Source: Parazoarcus communis | GTDB taxonomy: Bacteria; Pseudomonadota; Gammaproteobacteria; Burkholderiales; Rhodocyclaceae | Length of the DNA: 64,000 nucleotides | NCBI RefSeq assembly: GCF_003111645.1 | Contig: NZ_CP022187.1 | Coordinates: 4,030,001 to 4,094,000, forward strand | Direction of reading: 5' to 3' | Shown: one piece after another, positions 32,498-41,135 of the stretch | Layout: each line of letters opens with the position of its first letter | Numbering within the stretch: the first letter of the stretch is position 1 | Translations under genes and position numbers: made by a program | The notes under the pieces: generated by a model | Databases searched by the model: none | Told to the model about the DNA's origin: nothing | The model's input: the letters and a program-made list of their open reading frames with translations, nothing else

Positions 32498-34470
32498 TGG
32501 CGTTCTACCGGTAGCGAAAGGATGAAGATGGTACCGCCTGAAGGGTTTGGCTCAAAAGTCAGGCGGCCATGGTGGAGTTCGGCAATCGAGCGACAGATAT
32601 TGAGCCCCATGCCCATGCCCTCCTCCTTGGTGGTGAAAAAGGGCTGGAAGAGCCGGGCCGCAGACTCTGCGTCAATGCCTGCGCCGCAGTCGCAGACCTG
32701 CACTTCCATCGTGCTTCCGGTGCTGCGGGTGCGGATGCGCACTTCCCGCAATGCTGCGGGCGTACTGCGCATTGCGTCCATGCCGTTACGCGCGAGGTTC
32801 ACGAGGATCTGCTCGATCATGACCGGGTCTGCCGTCACCATGGGCGGGTTCGGCAGCAGCTCGGTGGTGATGCGCATCCGGCGTTTGCGCGCATCCGCTT
32901 CGATGAGGCCGACGGCCTCGACGATGATGGCGTTGAGGTCGACGGTCTCGCGTTTCGGTTCGGAACGGCGCACGAAATCATGCACGCGGCGGATGATCTC
33001 GCCCGCACGACGCGCCTGACGGCCTATTTTTTCGTGGATCTCGCGCAGCTCCGCAGGGTCGACTTCGCTCGCATCGAGGCGGTTGATGCAGCCGCTGTTG
33101 TAGCTGGCAATCGCGGCCAGCGGCTGGTTCAGCTCGTGCGCCAGCGTGGAGGCCATTTCACCCATGGTGACCAGGCGCGAGGTGGCCTGCAGGCGCTCCT
33201 CCTGCTGGCGGGCAAGTTCGCGTGCCCGCTTCTGCTCGGTGATGTCCAGTACCGAGCCCATCCAGCCGTTGTCCCGTCCTTCCGCATCGATCAGCGGTGC
33301 TTCGAAAATCAGGGCGTCGAAGCGCTCCCCGTTCTTGCGCCGCAGCGAGACCTCGAGCCCGTCCACCGGCGTGCCGGCCGCCATCACATTGTCGTGGACC
33401 TCAAGCGTGCGGTCGATCTGGTCCGGGTCCCAGTAAGGCATGGGCGGCGTGGCGCCGATCAGTTCGTCGGCGCTGTACCCGGTCATGCGGCAGAAGGCCG
33501 GGTTGACGTGGGTGATGCGGCCTTCATGGTCACGCGCGCGCAGGCCGGTGATGACGGAGTCCTCCATGGCCTTGCGAAACGCGGACTCTCGCCTCAGGGC
33601 CTGTTCGGCGGCCTGACGGCGCGCAAGCTGGCGTCGCAATTGCCAGGTGCTCCATACGATGACGGTTCCAAAGAGCACGATGGACGCAATCAGCAGGACC
33701 AGCACCCACCGGGTTTCGCCCTTGTAGGCCGTGATCTGCAGCATCAGACCGCGCCCTGGGGGGTCGAAGGGGGTGGTGTAGCTCAGGTGGGAGGCAAGCG
33801 GTGCAATCTTGGACTTCGCTGCAATTTCCTGTCCGTCCGGATCGAGCACCGCAACGCGGTATCGCTCCGAGAACCACCACGGCAATTCGCGGGAAACAAG
33901 ATCGGAAAGTGAGTAGACGGCGACGACCACGCCCAGAAACGCATCGTCCGACCACGCGGGAACATGCACTTCGAAGTGGTACCTGTCGTTGACCACCGGG
34001 TAGGCCGGGCCATAGACCGGCCGTCCGAGCCCGCGTGCAAGGGTCATGACCGATTCCGAGGGAACCGCGCCGTCGGCCTCGCCAACCAGGCCGCGGTCCT
34101 GGGCCGGGGGCAGGGCCCCCTTGAGCTCGCCATCCTGGTCGAGCCACAGCACGCGGACAATGCCGCGATCCTGGCTCATCAGCTGGCGCAGCTGTGCCTC
34201 GGTCTGCCCCGACGGTCGTCCGGCACTGAGCAGGAGCTCCGGGCCGATCTGCTGCAGGAGGGCCTCGTTACGATCGAGCTGAAAGCGCAGGTTCTGCTCC
34301 ATCCACAGGACATCGGTGAGCAGCGTCGTCTGCTGCTCCTCGGCGTCGTACTGCCGTGTGAGCCAGACCAGCAGCACAATGGTTGCGAGGAACAGGGTGA
34401 GGAAGAAATACGGAAGGCGACCGATCCAGCGGTTGCGCGTGGTGTTCTGGGTATCGGACAGAGAGTGCAT
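32494..34470 (-). CDS. dctS: DctS-like sensor histidine kinase
   Basis: Membrane sensor kinase of about 658 residues. From the ATG at 34470: membrane segment 1 (about 18-38), a periplasmic sensing domain of about 215 residues, membrane segment 2 (about 255-275), a PAS domain (about 295-410), the phosphoacceptor His in LAHELNQPLAAI (about 445) and an ATPase domain with NLARNGMDAM (N box) and DCGAGID, GMGMGL (G boxes). In-frame starts further out exist at ATG 34533 and TTG 34554; none has a clear ribosome site, so the N-terminus is uncertain. Beside dctP, so the likely ligand is succinate, malate or fumarate. Confidence 0.88.
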   Translation of the reverse strand: MHSLSDTQNTTRNRWIGRLPYFFLTLFLATIVLLVWLTRQYDAEEQQTTLLTDVLWMEQNLRFQLDRNEALLQQIGPELLLSAGRPSGQTEAQLRQLMSQDRGIVRVLWLDQDGELKGALPPAQDRGLVGEADGAVPSESVMTLARGLGRPVYGPAYPVVNDRYHFEVHVPAWSDDAFLGVVVAVYSLSDLVSRELPWWFSERYRVAVLDPDGQEIAAKSKIAPLASHLSYTTPFDPPGRGLMLQITAYKGETRWVLVLLIASIVLFGTVIVWSTWQLRRQLARRQAAEQALRRESAFRKAMEDSVITGLRARDHEGRITHVNPAFCRMTGYSADELIGATPPMPYWDPDQIDRTLEVHDNVMAAGTPVDGLEVSLRRKNGERFDALIFEAPLIDAEGRDNGWMGSVLDITEQKRARELARQQEERLQATSRLVTMGEMASTLAHELNQPLAAIASYNSGCINRLDASEVDPAELREIHEKIGRQARRAGEIIRRVHDFVRRSEPKRETVDLNAIIVEAVGLIEADARKRRMRITTELLPNPPMVTADPVMIEQILVNLARNGMDAMRSTPAALREVRIRTRSTGSTMEVQVCDCGAGIDAESAARLFQPFFTTKEEGMGMGLNICRSIAELHHGRLTFEPNPSGGTIFILSLPVERQ

Positions 34471-34704
34471 TACGCGGACGTTCGACCTTGGCTTGGAATC
34501 GGCTGCATTGACGGGGTTTATGCCCGCATCCATTAGATTTGCGGTATTCCACAATTGCGATCATTGTTCCGATCGACCAGTATGCTCACACTTTACGGCG
34601 GGTTTGGCCGGCCTTGAAGTCTCGTATGGCGGTGTGCAAGGCATGCCGTGCTCGAGTCGAAAACGCATTCAGTGCGTCAGTTTCTCAATTGGAGGAGATG
34701 GGTA

Positions 34705-35709
34705 ATGAAAATTCGTGCGCTTCTACTGGGTCTTATTGCTGCCGGCATCACCGCAACTGCTGCTGCAGCCGATCCTATCGTAATCAAGTTCAGCCACGTC
34801 GTGGCGACGGATACCCCCAAGGGCAAGGCTGCAGAAAAATTCAAGGAACTGGCCGAAAAATACACCAGCGGTGCCGTGAAGGTCGAAGTTTACGCGAACA
34901 GCACCCTGTACAAGGACAAGGAAGAGATGGAAGCGCTGCAGCTTGGCGCCGTCCAGCTGCTCGCCCCGTCGCTGGCCAAGTTCGGCCCGCTCGGCGTGCG
35001 TGAATTTGAAGCATTTGACCTGCCCTACATCTTCGACGGCTACGCCGACCTGCACAAGGTGACGACCGGTCCGGTCGGTCAGATGATGCTGTCCAAGCTT
35101 GAGGCCAAGGGCATCAAGGGTCTGGCATTCTGGGACAACGGCTTCAAGTCGTTCTCGGCCAACAGCCCGATCAAGACGCCCGATGACCTGAAGGGCAAGA
35201 AGATGCGCATTCAGTCGTCCAAGGTGCTCGAAGAGCAGATGCGCGAACTGAAGTCGCTGCCGCAGGTGATGGCATTCTCCGAAGTCTATCAGGCGCTGCA
35301 GACCGGCGTGGTTGATGGCACCGAGAACCCGCACTCCAACCTGTATACGCAGAAGATGCACGAAGTGCAGAAGAACGTGACCCTGACCGAGCACGGTTAC
35401 CTGGGTTATGCCGTGATCACCAACAAGAAGTTCTGGGATGGCCTGCCGTCCGCCGTTCGAACCGAACTTGAGAAGGCCATGGTCGAGTCGACCGAATACG
35501 CCAACACGATTGCCAAGGAAGAGAACGACAAGGCACTGGCTGCCGTCCGTGCTTCGGGCAAGACCGAGGTGTATCAGCTGACCCCGGCTGAAAAGCTGGC
35601 TTTCAAGAAGGCGCTGGCGCCGGTGCACAAGAAGATGGAATCGCGTATCGGGGCTGACCTGATCCAGTCCATCTACAAGGAAACGGGTTTCGATCCGTCC
35701 AAGCTGTAA
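34705..35709 (+). CDS. dctP: DctP, TRAP transporter periplasmic C4-dicarboxylate-binding protein
   Basis: 334-residue periplasmic receptor. Signal peptide MKIRALLLGLIAAGITATAAA with likely cleavage near residue 20-21, then ADPIVIKFSHVVATDTPKGKAAEKF, the DctP start. The carboxylate-binding Arg region is in KKMRIQSSKVLEEQM, and GVVDGTENPHSN is typical. GGAGGAG precedes the ATG. It leads the dctPQM operon and is followed by a strong hairpin that probably keeps it more abundant than the membrane subunits. Divergent from dctS. Confidence 0.95.
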   Translation: MKIRALLLGLIAAGITATAAAADPIVIKFSHVVATDTPKGKAAEKFKELAEKYTSGAVKVEVYANSTLYKDKEEMEALQLGAVQLLAPSLAKFGPLGVREFEAFDLPYIFDGYADLHKVTTGPVGQMMLSKLEAKGIKGLAFWDNGFKSFSANSPIKTPDDLKGKKMRIQSSKVLEEQMRELKSLPQVMAFSEVYQALQTGVVDGTENPHSNLYTQKMHEVQKNVTLTEHGYLGYAVITNKKFWDGLPSAVRTELEKAMVESTEYANTIAKEENDKALAAVRASGKTEVYQLTPAEKLAFKKALAPVHKKMESRIGADLIQSIYKETGFDPSKL

Positions 35710-35727
35710 TTTGTTTCTGTACCCGGA

Positions 35728-35763
35728 AGCGCCCGTCAGGCCGTCACCTGACGGGCGCTTTTT
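35728..35763 (+). terminator. Terminator-like hairpin between dctP and dctQ
   Basis: AGCGCCCGTCAGG (35728-35740) and CCTGACGGGCGCT (35747-35759) form a perfect 13-bp stem with a 6-base loop, then TTTTT. It is inside the operon, 14 bp before dctQ. Partial termination would give more binding protein than membrane subunits. Confidence 0.85.
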
Positions 35764-35777
35764 GCAGGGAGATCCCC

Positions 35778-36482
35778 ATGAATAAGATTCTCGATCGTCT
35801 CGAAGAGTTCATCATTGCATCGCTGATGGCGGTGGCAACGGTGGTGATCTTTGTTTCGGTGGTGCACCGGTATGCCTCCGGTTTTGCGATTCCTTTCGTT
35901 CAGGACTGGCTGCTGGAGATGAATGTCGGCTGGGCGCAGGAGTTCTGCATCATCCTCTTCGTATGGATGGCCAAGTTCGGCGCAGCCTATGGCGTGCGTA
36001 CCGGCATCCACGTTGGTGTGGACCTCCTCATCAACAAGCTCTCCGACAAGCCCCGCGCCGTGATGGTCCAGCTCGGACTGTTGTGCGGCGTCATCTTCAC
36101 CGGCTTGATCGGCATTTTCGGCGCCCTGTTCGTGTGGGAGAACGGTATGGCGTACGAGACGCTGACCCTGTTCGGGCTCGATGCCGGTCATTTCTACGAA
36201 GGTCCGACCACGCCCGACCTCGAGTGGCCAACCTGGATCGTGTATGCCGCGGTTCCGCTTGGTTCCTTTCTGATGTGCTTCCGTTTCCTGCAGGTGATGG
36301 TCAGCTTTGCCAAGACCGGCGAGCTCCCCCGTCACGACCACGGCCATGTCGAAGGACTGGACGAAGAACAGGATGCAGATGTCCTGCTCGAGGGTGAAGC
36401 AATTTCGATGTACGAGGATATCGAGCACGGGCAGGCTGGCAAGCCCCGCGCAGATCGTCCCGACACCGACGGCAAGCGCTAA
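35778..36482 (+). CDS. dctQ: DctQ, TRAP transporter small membrane subunit
   Basis: 234 residues with four membrane segments (about 12-33, 52-70, 95-118, 155-175), the DctQ pattern, including AQEFCIILFVWMAKFGAAYGVRTGIHVGVDLLI. The C-terminal 50 residues after the last segment are hydrophilic and acidic (EGLDEEQDADVLLEGE), ending with RPDTDGKR; this is longer than a minimal DctQ. It lies 15 bp before dctM. AGGGAG precedes the ATG. Confidence 0.92.
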   Translation: MNKILDRLEEFIIASLMAVATVVIFVSVVHRYASGFAIPFVQDWLLEMNVGWAQEFCIILFVWMAKFGAAYGVRTGIHVGVDLLINKLSDKPRAVMVQLGLLCGVIFTGLIGIFGALFVWENGMAYETLTLFGLDAGHFYEGPTTPDLEWPTWIVYAAVPLGSFLMCFRFLQVMVSFAKTGELPRHDHGHVEGLDEEQDADVLLEGEAISMYEDIEHGQAGKPRADRPDTDGKR

Positions 36483-36497
36483 CAGGAGCATGCAGGA

Positions 36498-37784
36498 ATG
36501 ACTAACTCACTTGCGATTTTCGGCCTGCTCGTCGTTCTGATGGCGATCGGCATGCCGGTAGGCGTGGCGCTCGGCCTCACCGTGCTGAGCTTCATGTTTA
36601 TCTTCACCGACGTGCCGCTTGAAGCGGTGGCGTTGAAAATGTTCACCGGTATCGAGAAGTTCGAGATCATGGCGATCCCGTTCTTCATCCTCGCCGGTAA
36701 CTTCCTGACCCATGGCGGCGTGGCGCGACGCATGATCAACTTTGCCACGGCAATGGTCGGGCACCTGCGCGGCGGTCTGGGCATGTCTGCAGTGCTGGCA
36801 TGCGCGCTGTTCGCGGCGGTGTCGGGCTCAAGTCCCGCAACGGTGGTGGCGATCGGCTCAATCCTGATTCCGGCAATGATCAAGCAGGGTTACCCGGTGG
36901 GCTTCGGCGCCGGCGTGGTGGCCTCTGCGGGCGGTCTGGGTATCCTGATCCCGCCATCCATCGTCATGGTGATGTACGCGGTAACGACCAACTCGTCGGT
37001 CGGCGCGCTGTTCATGGCGGGGGTGATCCCGGGTCTGTTGCTGGCATTCATGCTTGGTGTTTGCACCTGGTATGTGGCCAAGAAGAACAACTACCCGACG
37101 CTGCCCCGCGCACCGTGGAAGATGAAGCTGCGCTACTTCAAGGATGCCTTCTGGGGTCTGATGCTGATCGTCGTAGTGATGGGCGGGATCTATTCCGGCA
37201 TTTTCACCCCGACCGAAGCGGCAGCGATGAGCGCGGTGTACGCCTTCTTCATCGCGGTGTTCGTGTACAAGGATCTGACCTTCAAGCAGATCCCCCGTGT
37301 GCTGCTCGACTCGGCAAACATGAGTGCGATGCTGCTGTTCATCATCGCCAGTGCGATCCTGTTCTCCTTCATCCTGACTTCGGAACAGATTCCGCAGCGC
37401 ATGGCCGATGCGATCGTGGCCAGTGGTCTGGGGCAGATCGGTTTCCTGGTCGTGGTGAACTTGCTGCTGCTGGTCGCCGGCATGATCATGGAGCCGTCCT
37501 CGATCATCCTGATCCTGGCGCCGATCCTGTTCCCGGTGGCCGTGGCGCTGGGCATCGATCCGATTCACTTCGGCATCATGATCACGGTGAACATGGAAAT
37601 CGGCATGATCACGCCGCCGCTCGGGCTGAACCTGTTCGTGGCCAGCGGTATCACCAATACGGGCATGACCGAGATGAGCAAAGCCGTATTGCCCTGGTTG
37701 TACACCATGCTGGTGTTCCTGATGCTGATCACCTACATCCCGAGCATCTCGACCTTCCTGCCCAAGGCACTGGGCATGATGTAA
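36498..37784 (+). CDS. dctM: DctM, TRAP transporter large membrane subunit
   Basis: 428 residues, about twelve hydrophobic segments; the sodium-coupled permease of the TRAP system. Motifs: [80 protein letters not shown] and [15 protein letters not shown]. Ribosome site AGGAGCATGCAGG just upstream. The family transports C4-dicarboxylates with dctP and dctQ. A terminator follows. Confidence 0.95.
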   Translation: MTNSLAIFGLLVVLMAIGMPVGVALGLTVLSFMFIFTDVPLEAVALKMFTGIEKFEIMAIPFFILAGNFLTHGGVARRMINFATAMVGHLRGGLGMSAVLACALFAAVSGSSPATVVAIGSILIPAMIKQGYPVGFGAGVVASAGGLGILIPPSIVMVMYAVTTNSSVGALFMAGVIPGLLLAFMLGVCTWYVAKKNNYPTLPRAPWKMKLRYFKDAFWGLMLIVVVMGGIYSGIFTPTEAAAMSAVYAFFIAVFVYKDLTFKQIPRVLLDSANMSAMLLFIIASAILFSFILTSEQIPQRMADAIVASGLGQIGFLVVVNLLLLVAGMIMEPSSIILILAPILFPVAVALGIDPIHFGIMITVNMEIGMITPPLGLNLFVASGITNTGMTEMSKAVLPWLYTMLVFLMLITYIPSISTFLPKALGMM

Positions 37785-37808
37785 CCGGTGCTGTTCGCCG
37801 CACGCTGC

Positions 37809-37840
37809 AAAACCCGGCCTCGTGCCGGGTTTTGTTTTTT
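37809..37840 (+). terminator. Intrinsic terminator of dctPQM
   Basis: AAAACCCGGC (37809-37818), a 5-base loop and GCCGGGTTTT (37824-37833), then GTTTTTTG. Perfect 10-bp stem, 25 bp after dctM. Confidence 0.88.
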
Positions 37841-37992
37841 GTTCGGCTGGCGTGCTGAATGCAGCAGTGCGAACTCGCCGACGCAACGGCCGCATCGCAG
37901 GGCGCAGAAGCGTTCCGTGCGCCTTGCGTCCCACTTCGGCGCATAATTGCGCCTGTTTCTCTGAAAACGTCGTCCGACGCCCGAGGTCTGTT

Positions 37993-39102
37993 TTGAATAC
38001 TGTCCGCAAGAATCCGCCGCAGCCGGCCCCGTCCCGCATTGCAGGCACGCTCAAGGTCAATCGTCCCGCACCCGAGGCGCCGCCTGCCGACGCCGCAGAT
38101 GCGCGGCGCAAGCCGAAGAAGGAAGGCGAGCAGAGCGGGCGTGGCGGTCGCGACTCGCGCCCGGATGACAGACGCGCAAAGGACGCGAATCCGCCCCGAC
38201 GTGCGGGCAAGCCCGAAGCGCGTGACGCAGGTCGCAGCGGTGGGCGTACCGATGCGCGCAGCGATGGTCGCAATGATGGCCGCAGCGCGACCCGTTCCGA
38301 TAATCGTACTTTGCCCCGCGAGCATCGCGCCATTCCGCCCGGCCCGCCGCTGACGCCGCGCACGTCCACCGCTGAAGGACTGCGCCTGTCCAAGGTCATG
38401 GCGGATCGTGGTATCTGTTCGCGTCGTGAAGCCGACGAATTGATCGAGCGCGGCTGGGTGTTCGTCGATGGCAAGCGGGTGTCCGAACTCGGAACCCGGA
38501 TCGATCCTGATGCACGCATTGCGCTGGCCCCGGAGGCCAAGCAGGAACAGGCGCAACGCGTGACCATTCTGCTGCACAAGCCCGTTGGCTACGTGTCCGG
38601 CCAGCCCGAGCCGGGGTATCAGCCGGCAATGGCACTGATTGGCAGTGACACCCAGTATGACCACGAAACCTCGCAACGCTTTCACCCCTCGCAGTTCAAG
38701 GGGCTGGCGCCGGCCGGCCGGCTCGACATCGATTCGACCGGCTTGCTGGTGTTTACTCAGGATGGCCGCATTGCCCGTCAGCTGATCGGCGACAACTCTT
38801 CGGTGGAAAAAGAGTACATCGTGCGGGTCGAGGGTCAGCTGGCCGAAAATGGTCTCGCACTGCTCAACCATGGTTTGTGGCTGGACGATCGTCCGCTGCG
38901 CGAGGCGAAGGTCGAGTGGATCAACGATGACCAGTTGCGATTCGTGCTGCGCGAGGGGCGCAAGCGCCAGATCCGCCGCATGTGCGAACTGGTGGGACTG
39001 AATGTGGTGGGCCTCAAGCGGGTGCGGATCGGCAAGGTCGCCCTGCGCGACCTGCCCCTCGGGCAGTGGCGTTACCTGTCCGACGACGAATCATTCGCCT
39101 GA
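37993..39102 (+). CDS. rluF: RluF-like 23S rRNA pseudouridine synthase with a long Arg-rich N-terminus
   Basis: RsuA/RluB/E/F-type pseudouridine synthase. The conserved part starts near residue 128: an S4 RNA-binding domain ([24 protein letters not shown]), [15 protein letters not shown], the catalytic Asp in [32 protein letters not shown] and [12 protein letters not shown]; the last two look most like RluF. Ahead of it lie about 125 residues of low complexity rich in Arg, Asp, Pro and Gly ([13 protein letters not shown]). I place the start at TTG 37993, the most likely initiation codon that keeps the tail; no strong ribosome site supports it, so the tail's start is uncertain. RluB is the main alternative name. 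Confidence 0.8.
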   Translation: MNTVRKNPPQPAPSRIAGTLKVNRPAPEAPPADAADARRKPKKEGEQSGRGGRDSRPDDRRAKDANPPRRAGKPEARDAGRSGGRTDARSDGRNDGRSATRSDNRTLPREHRAIPPGPPLTPRTSTAEGLRLSKVMADRGICSRREADELIERGWVFVDGKRVSELGTRIDPDARIALAPEAKQEQAQRVTILLHKPVGYVSGQPEPGYQPAMALIGSDTQYDHETSQRFHPSQFKGLAPAGRLDIDSTGLLVFTQDGRIARQLIGDNSSVEKEYIVRVEGQLAENGLALLNHGLWLDDRPLREAKVEWINDDQLRFVLREGRKRQIRRMCELVGLNVVGLKRVRIGKVALRDLPLGQWRYLSDDESFA

Positions 39103-39198
39103 GTCGCAATCACGGATTGGAGGGGCTGCTGGCATTGGCGGCCTCGCCCGGGCTTATGGCGCCGCTGCCGTCCCTGACTGTTTGAACGAGCAGCGTGC

Positions 39199-40515
39199 TC
39201 AGCCGCCCTCGTTCGAGTTCGGGTCGGGCGAGGTCATTGGCAGGGCGGTGGCAAGTACCTTGTCGATCCGCTTGCCGTCGAGGTCGATCACTTCCAGGCG
39301 CCAGCCTTCCCAGGTGGCGATATCCCCGGTGTTGGGCAGGCGTCCGAGCAGCCACATGACCATGCCGGACAGGGTGTGATAACGGCCCTTTTCTTCCTCA
39401 GGCACGGTCTTGAAGCCGAGTCGATCCTTCAGCTCCACAATTGGAATCAGGCCGTCGAGCAGCCAGGAACCATCCTCGCGTTGCATGGCCCAGGCTTCTT
39501 CCTTGTTTTGAGGCGTGAACTCTCCGGTTACCGATTCAATCACGTCATGCAGGGTGACCATGCCCTGAACTTCGCCGTATTCGTCGATCACGAACACCGT
39601 ATGCGCGCCGGAGGCGCGGAGCTGATCAAGCAGTTCCATGCCGGTGAGCGACTCAGGCACATACACTGGAGGCTGCAAGTCGTGGGTGAGGTCGACCCGG
39701 GCGCCACGCAGCATCTGGTTGAAGAGCTGCTTCGAGCTGACGATGCCGAGGATGTCATCGAGCCCCCCGCGGCAGACCGGGAAGCGTGAGTAGCAGGACT
39801 CTGCCATCAGGGTCATGTTCTCCTCGGGCGGACGGTTGACGTCGAGCCAGACCATGTCCGAGCGCGGCACCATCAACGAAGCGATCTGGCGATCATCCAG
39901 TCGAAAGACGTTGCGCACCATCTCGTGTTCGCTTTTCTCGATCACGCCTGCTTCCGACCCTTCGTCGAGCATTGCGTGGATCTCCTCCTCCGTGACACTG
40001 GGGCCGCCGGACTCGCGCTGTCCCATCAAACTCAGCAGCAGCGCGGTGGAGCCGGCCAGCAGGTGGACGAAAGGGCGGGAGGCGATCGACAACAGGTACA
40101 TCGGCCGCGCCACGAGACGGGCAATGCCCTCCGGATTGATCTGACCGATGCGTTTCGGCACCAGCTCACCGACCACGATCGAGACATAGGTAATGACTAC
40201 CACGACCAGCACGGTAGAGCCGATTTCGCTCATGCGCTGCTCCATCCCAAGCGTTTGCAGCCAGATTGCCAGCGGGCCCGCGAGCGCTGCTTCGCCGACG
40301 ATGCCATTGAGGATGCCGATGGAGGTGATGCCGATCTGGATGGTCGACAGAAAGCGCGTCGGCTCTTCGCCCAGTTTCATTGCGACGGCAGCGGAGCCGT
40401 CACCGTCTTCGGCCAGACGCGCGAGGCGGGCCCGGCGTGCGGTCACCAGGGCAATTTCGGACATCGCGAAAAGGCCGTTCACGACGATGAGGGCGGTAAG
40501 CAGGAGTATTTCCAT
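39199..40515 (-). CDS. CorC/HlyC-type CNNM-family membrane protein with CBS domains
   Basis: 438 residues: an N-terminal DUF21 transmembrane domain of three or four segments (LLLTALIVVNGLFAMSEIALVTARRARL; GITSIGILNGIVGEAAL; VVVVITYVSIVVGELVPKR), a CBS pair (about 210-335: MVPRSDMVWLD, VFVIDEYGEVQGMVTLHDVIESVTGEF) and a C-terminal CorC_HlyC domain. Members are linked to magnesium or cobalt efflux and resistance; older annotation as hemolysin is misleading. No clear Shine-Dalgarno before the ATG. Its 3' end is convergent with the RluF-like gene. Confidence 0.9.
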   Translation of the reverse strand: MEILLLTALIVVNGLFAMSEIALVTARRARLARLAEDGDGSAAVAMKLGEEPTRFLSTIQIGITSIGILNGIVGEAALAGPLAIWLQTLGMEQRMSEIGSTVLVVVVITYVSIVVGELVPKRIGQINPEGIARLVARPMYLLSIASRPFVHLLAGSTALLLSLMGQRESGGPSVTEEEIHAMLDEGSEAGVIEKSEHEMVRNVFRLDDRQIASLMVPRSDMVWLDVNRPPEENMTLMAESCYSRFPVCRGGLDDILGIVSSKQLFNQMLRGARVDLTHDLQPPVYVPESLTGMELLDQLRASGAHTVFVIDEYGEVQGMVTLHDVIESVTGEFTPQNKEEAWAMQREDGSWLLDGLIPIVELKDRLGFKTVPEEEKGRYHTLSGMVMWLLGRLPNTGDIATWEGWRLEVIDLDGKRIDKVLATALPMTSPDPNSNEGG

Positions 40516-40899
40516 GGAAGGTCTTCAGTTTCCTGAGTCGTGACGTGTGCAGCCCTGCCCGCAGGCATGCTGAAAGATTCGTGGTGGGGTGGCGCGAAGG
40601 GCAGGGCCGGTCGCCATCAGGCGCTGCGTCGGTGCCTGCGCCGCAGGGGCGTGGAAGGACGCATCAGGGCGGACAGGATCCCCGCGCGGGTGGCCTGACG
40701 TGAACCGGTGGCCGGAGGTGTCGGGTGCGCCAATATTCGACGACTGGGGGACGAGGCCCCGGGAAGGACAGAAGCAACTCATAGTGCGGAGTTGTCAAAC
40801 CCCGCGCAAGCCCTGATCTATTGAGAAGCGGCGATCATGCCGCAAGTCTGCATCCTTGTCACGGCCCTGAAGTATGTGCTTGATCCATCCTTCGGCACC
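40516..40899. other. Gene-poor stretch upstream of the terC riboswitch
   Basis: 384 bp between the start of the CNNM gene and the terC promoter. Open frames here are antisense-type, arginine- or proline-rich and lack ribosome sites. The part nearest 40516 should carry the CNNM gene promoter, but I see no clear -35/-10. I see no gene, tRNA or repeat. Confidence 0.5.
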
Positions 40900-40927
40900 T
40901 TGACTTTGGCGTAACGCGATATAGACT
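40900..40927 (+). promoter_or_regulatory. Putative promoter of the riboswitch-terC transcript
   Basis: TTGACT (40900-40905), a 16-bp spacer and TAGACT (40922-40927). The predicted start falls near 40934, a few bases before the aptamer, which is what is expected for a riboswitch leader. Confidence 0.55.
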
Positions 40928-40936
40928 GCGTGGAAT

Positions 40937-41044
40937 CAAGGGGAGTAGCTTTTCAACGCCGCAGCATCGTCATCACGGCTGGTTCGTCTCGCGACGGCCT
41001 CCCGGTGCTTCGGGCGACGGAATACCGTCGCAGGCGAGACCTTG
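40937..41044 (+). promoter_or_regulatory. yybP-ykoY (manganese) riboswitch aptamer
   Basis: The two conserved ends of this class are present: GGGGAGTAG at 40940-40948 and GCGAGACC at 41034-41041. P1 is closed by CAAGG (40937-40941) with CCTTG (41040-41044). Between them lie the hairpins expected for the two-legged fold (for example CGACGG-CTCCCGGTGCTTCGGGCG near 40994-41018 and ATACCGTCGCAGG). The class binds Mn2+ and usually controls TerC/Alx or MntP exporters, which matches the gene that follows. Confidence 0.9.
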
Positions 41045-41081
41045 CCCGAGGGCAAGGTCCATGCATGGATAGCGTGCATCC

Positions 41082-41116
41082 AGGGTCTGTGTCCTTCGGG
41101 AACAGGCCCTTTTTGT
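41082..41116 (+). terminator. Riboswitch expression-platform terminator ahead of terC
   Basis: AGGGTCTGT and TCC pair with GGA and ACAGGCCCT across a TTCG tetraloop (one bulged G, one G-U pair), then TTTTTGTTTTC. The hairpin is 38 bp after the aptamer and 20 bp before the terC start, so it must be prevented for terC to be transcribed. Confidence 0.85.
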
Positions 41117-41135
41117 TTTCTGTGCGGAGTCAGCG

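Noticed and set aside
34488-34503. TTGGCTTGGAATCGGC, a GG-N10-GC pattern upstream of dctP
   Set aside because: The -24 half fits but the -12 half (CGGC) is poor, it is about 200 bp from dctP and lies at or inside dctS, and the nearby regulator DctR is a two-component NarL-type protein that does not need sigma-54.
40525-40782. 85-codon minus-strand frame upstream of terC
   Set aside because: No ribosome site, Pro/Arg/His-rich composition and no recognisable pattern; probably a chance frame in GC-rich DNA.
41040-41057. Hairpin CCTTGCC/GGCAAGG taken as a second terminator after the riboswitch
   Set aside because: No T-run follows; it overlaps the P1 strand of the aptamer, so it is better read as an alternative pairing of the switch.
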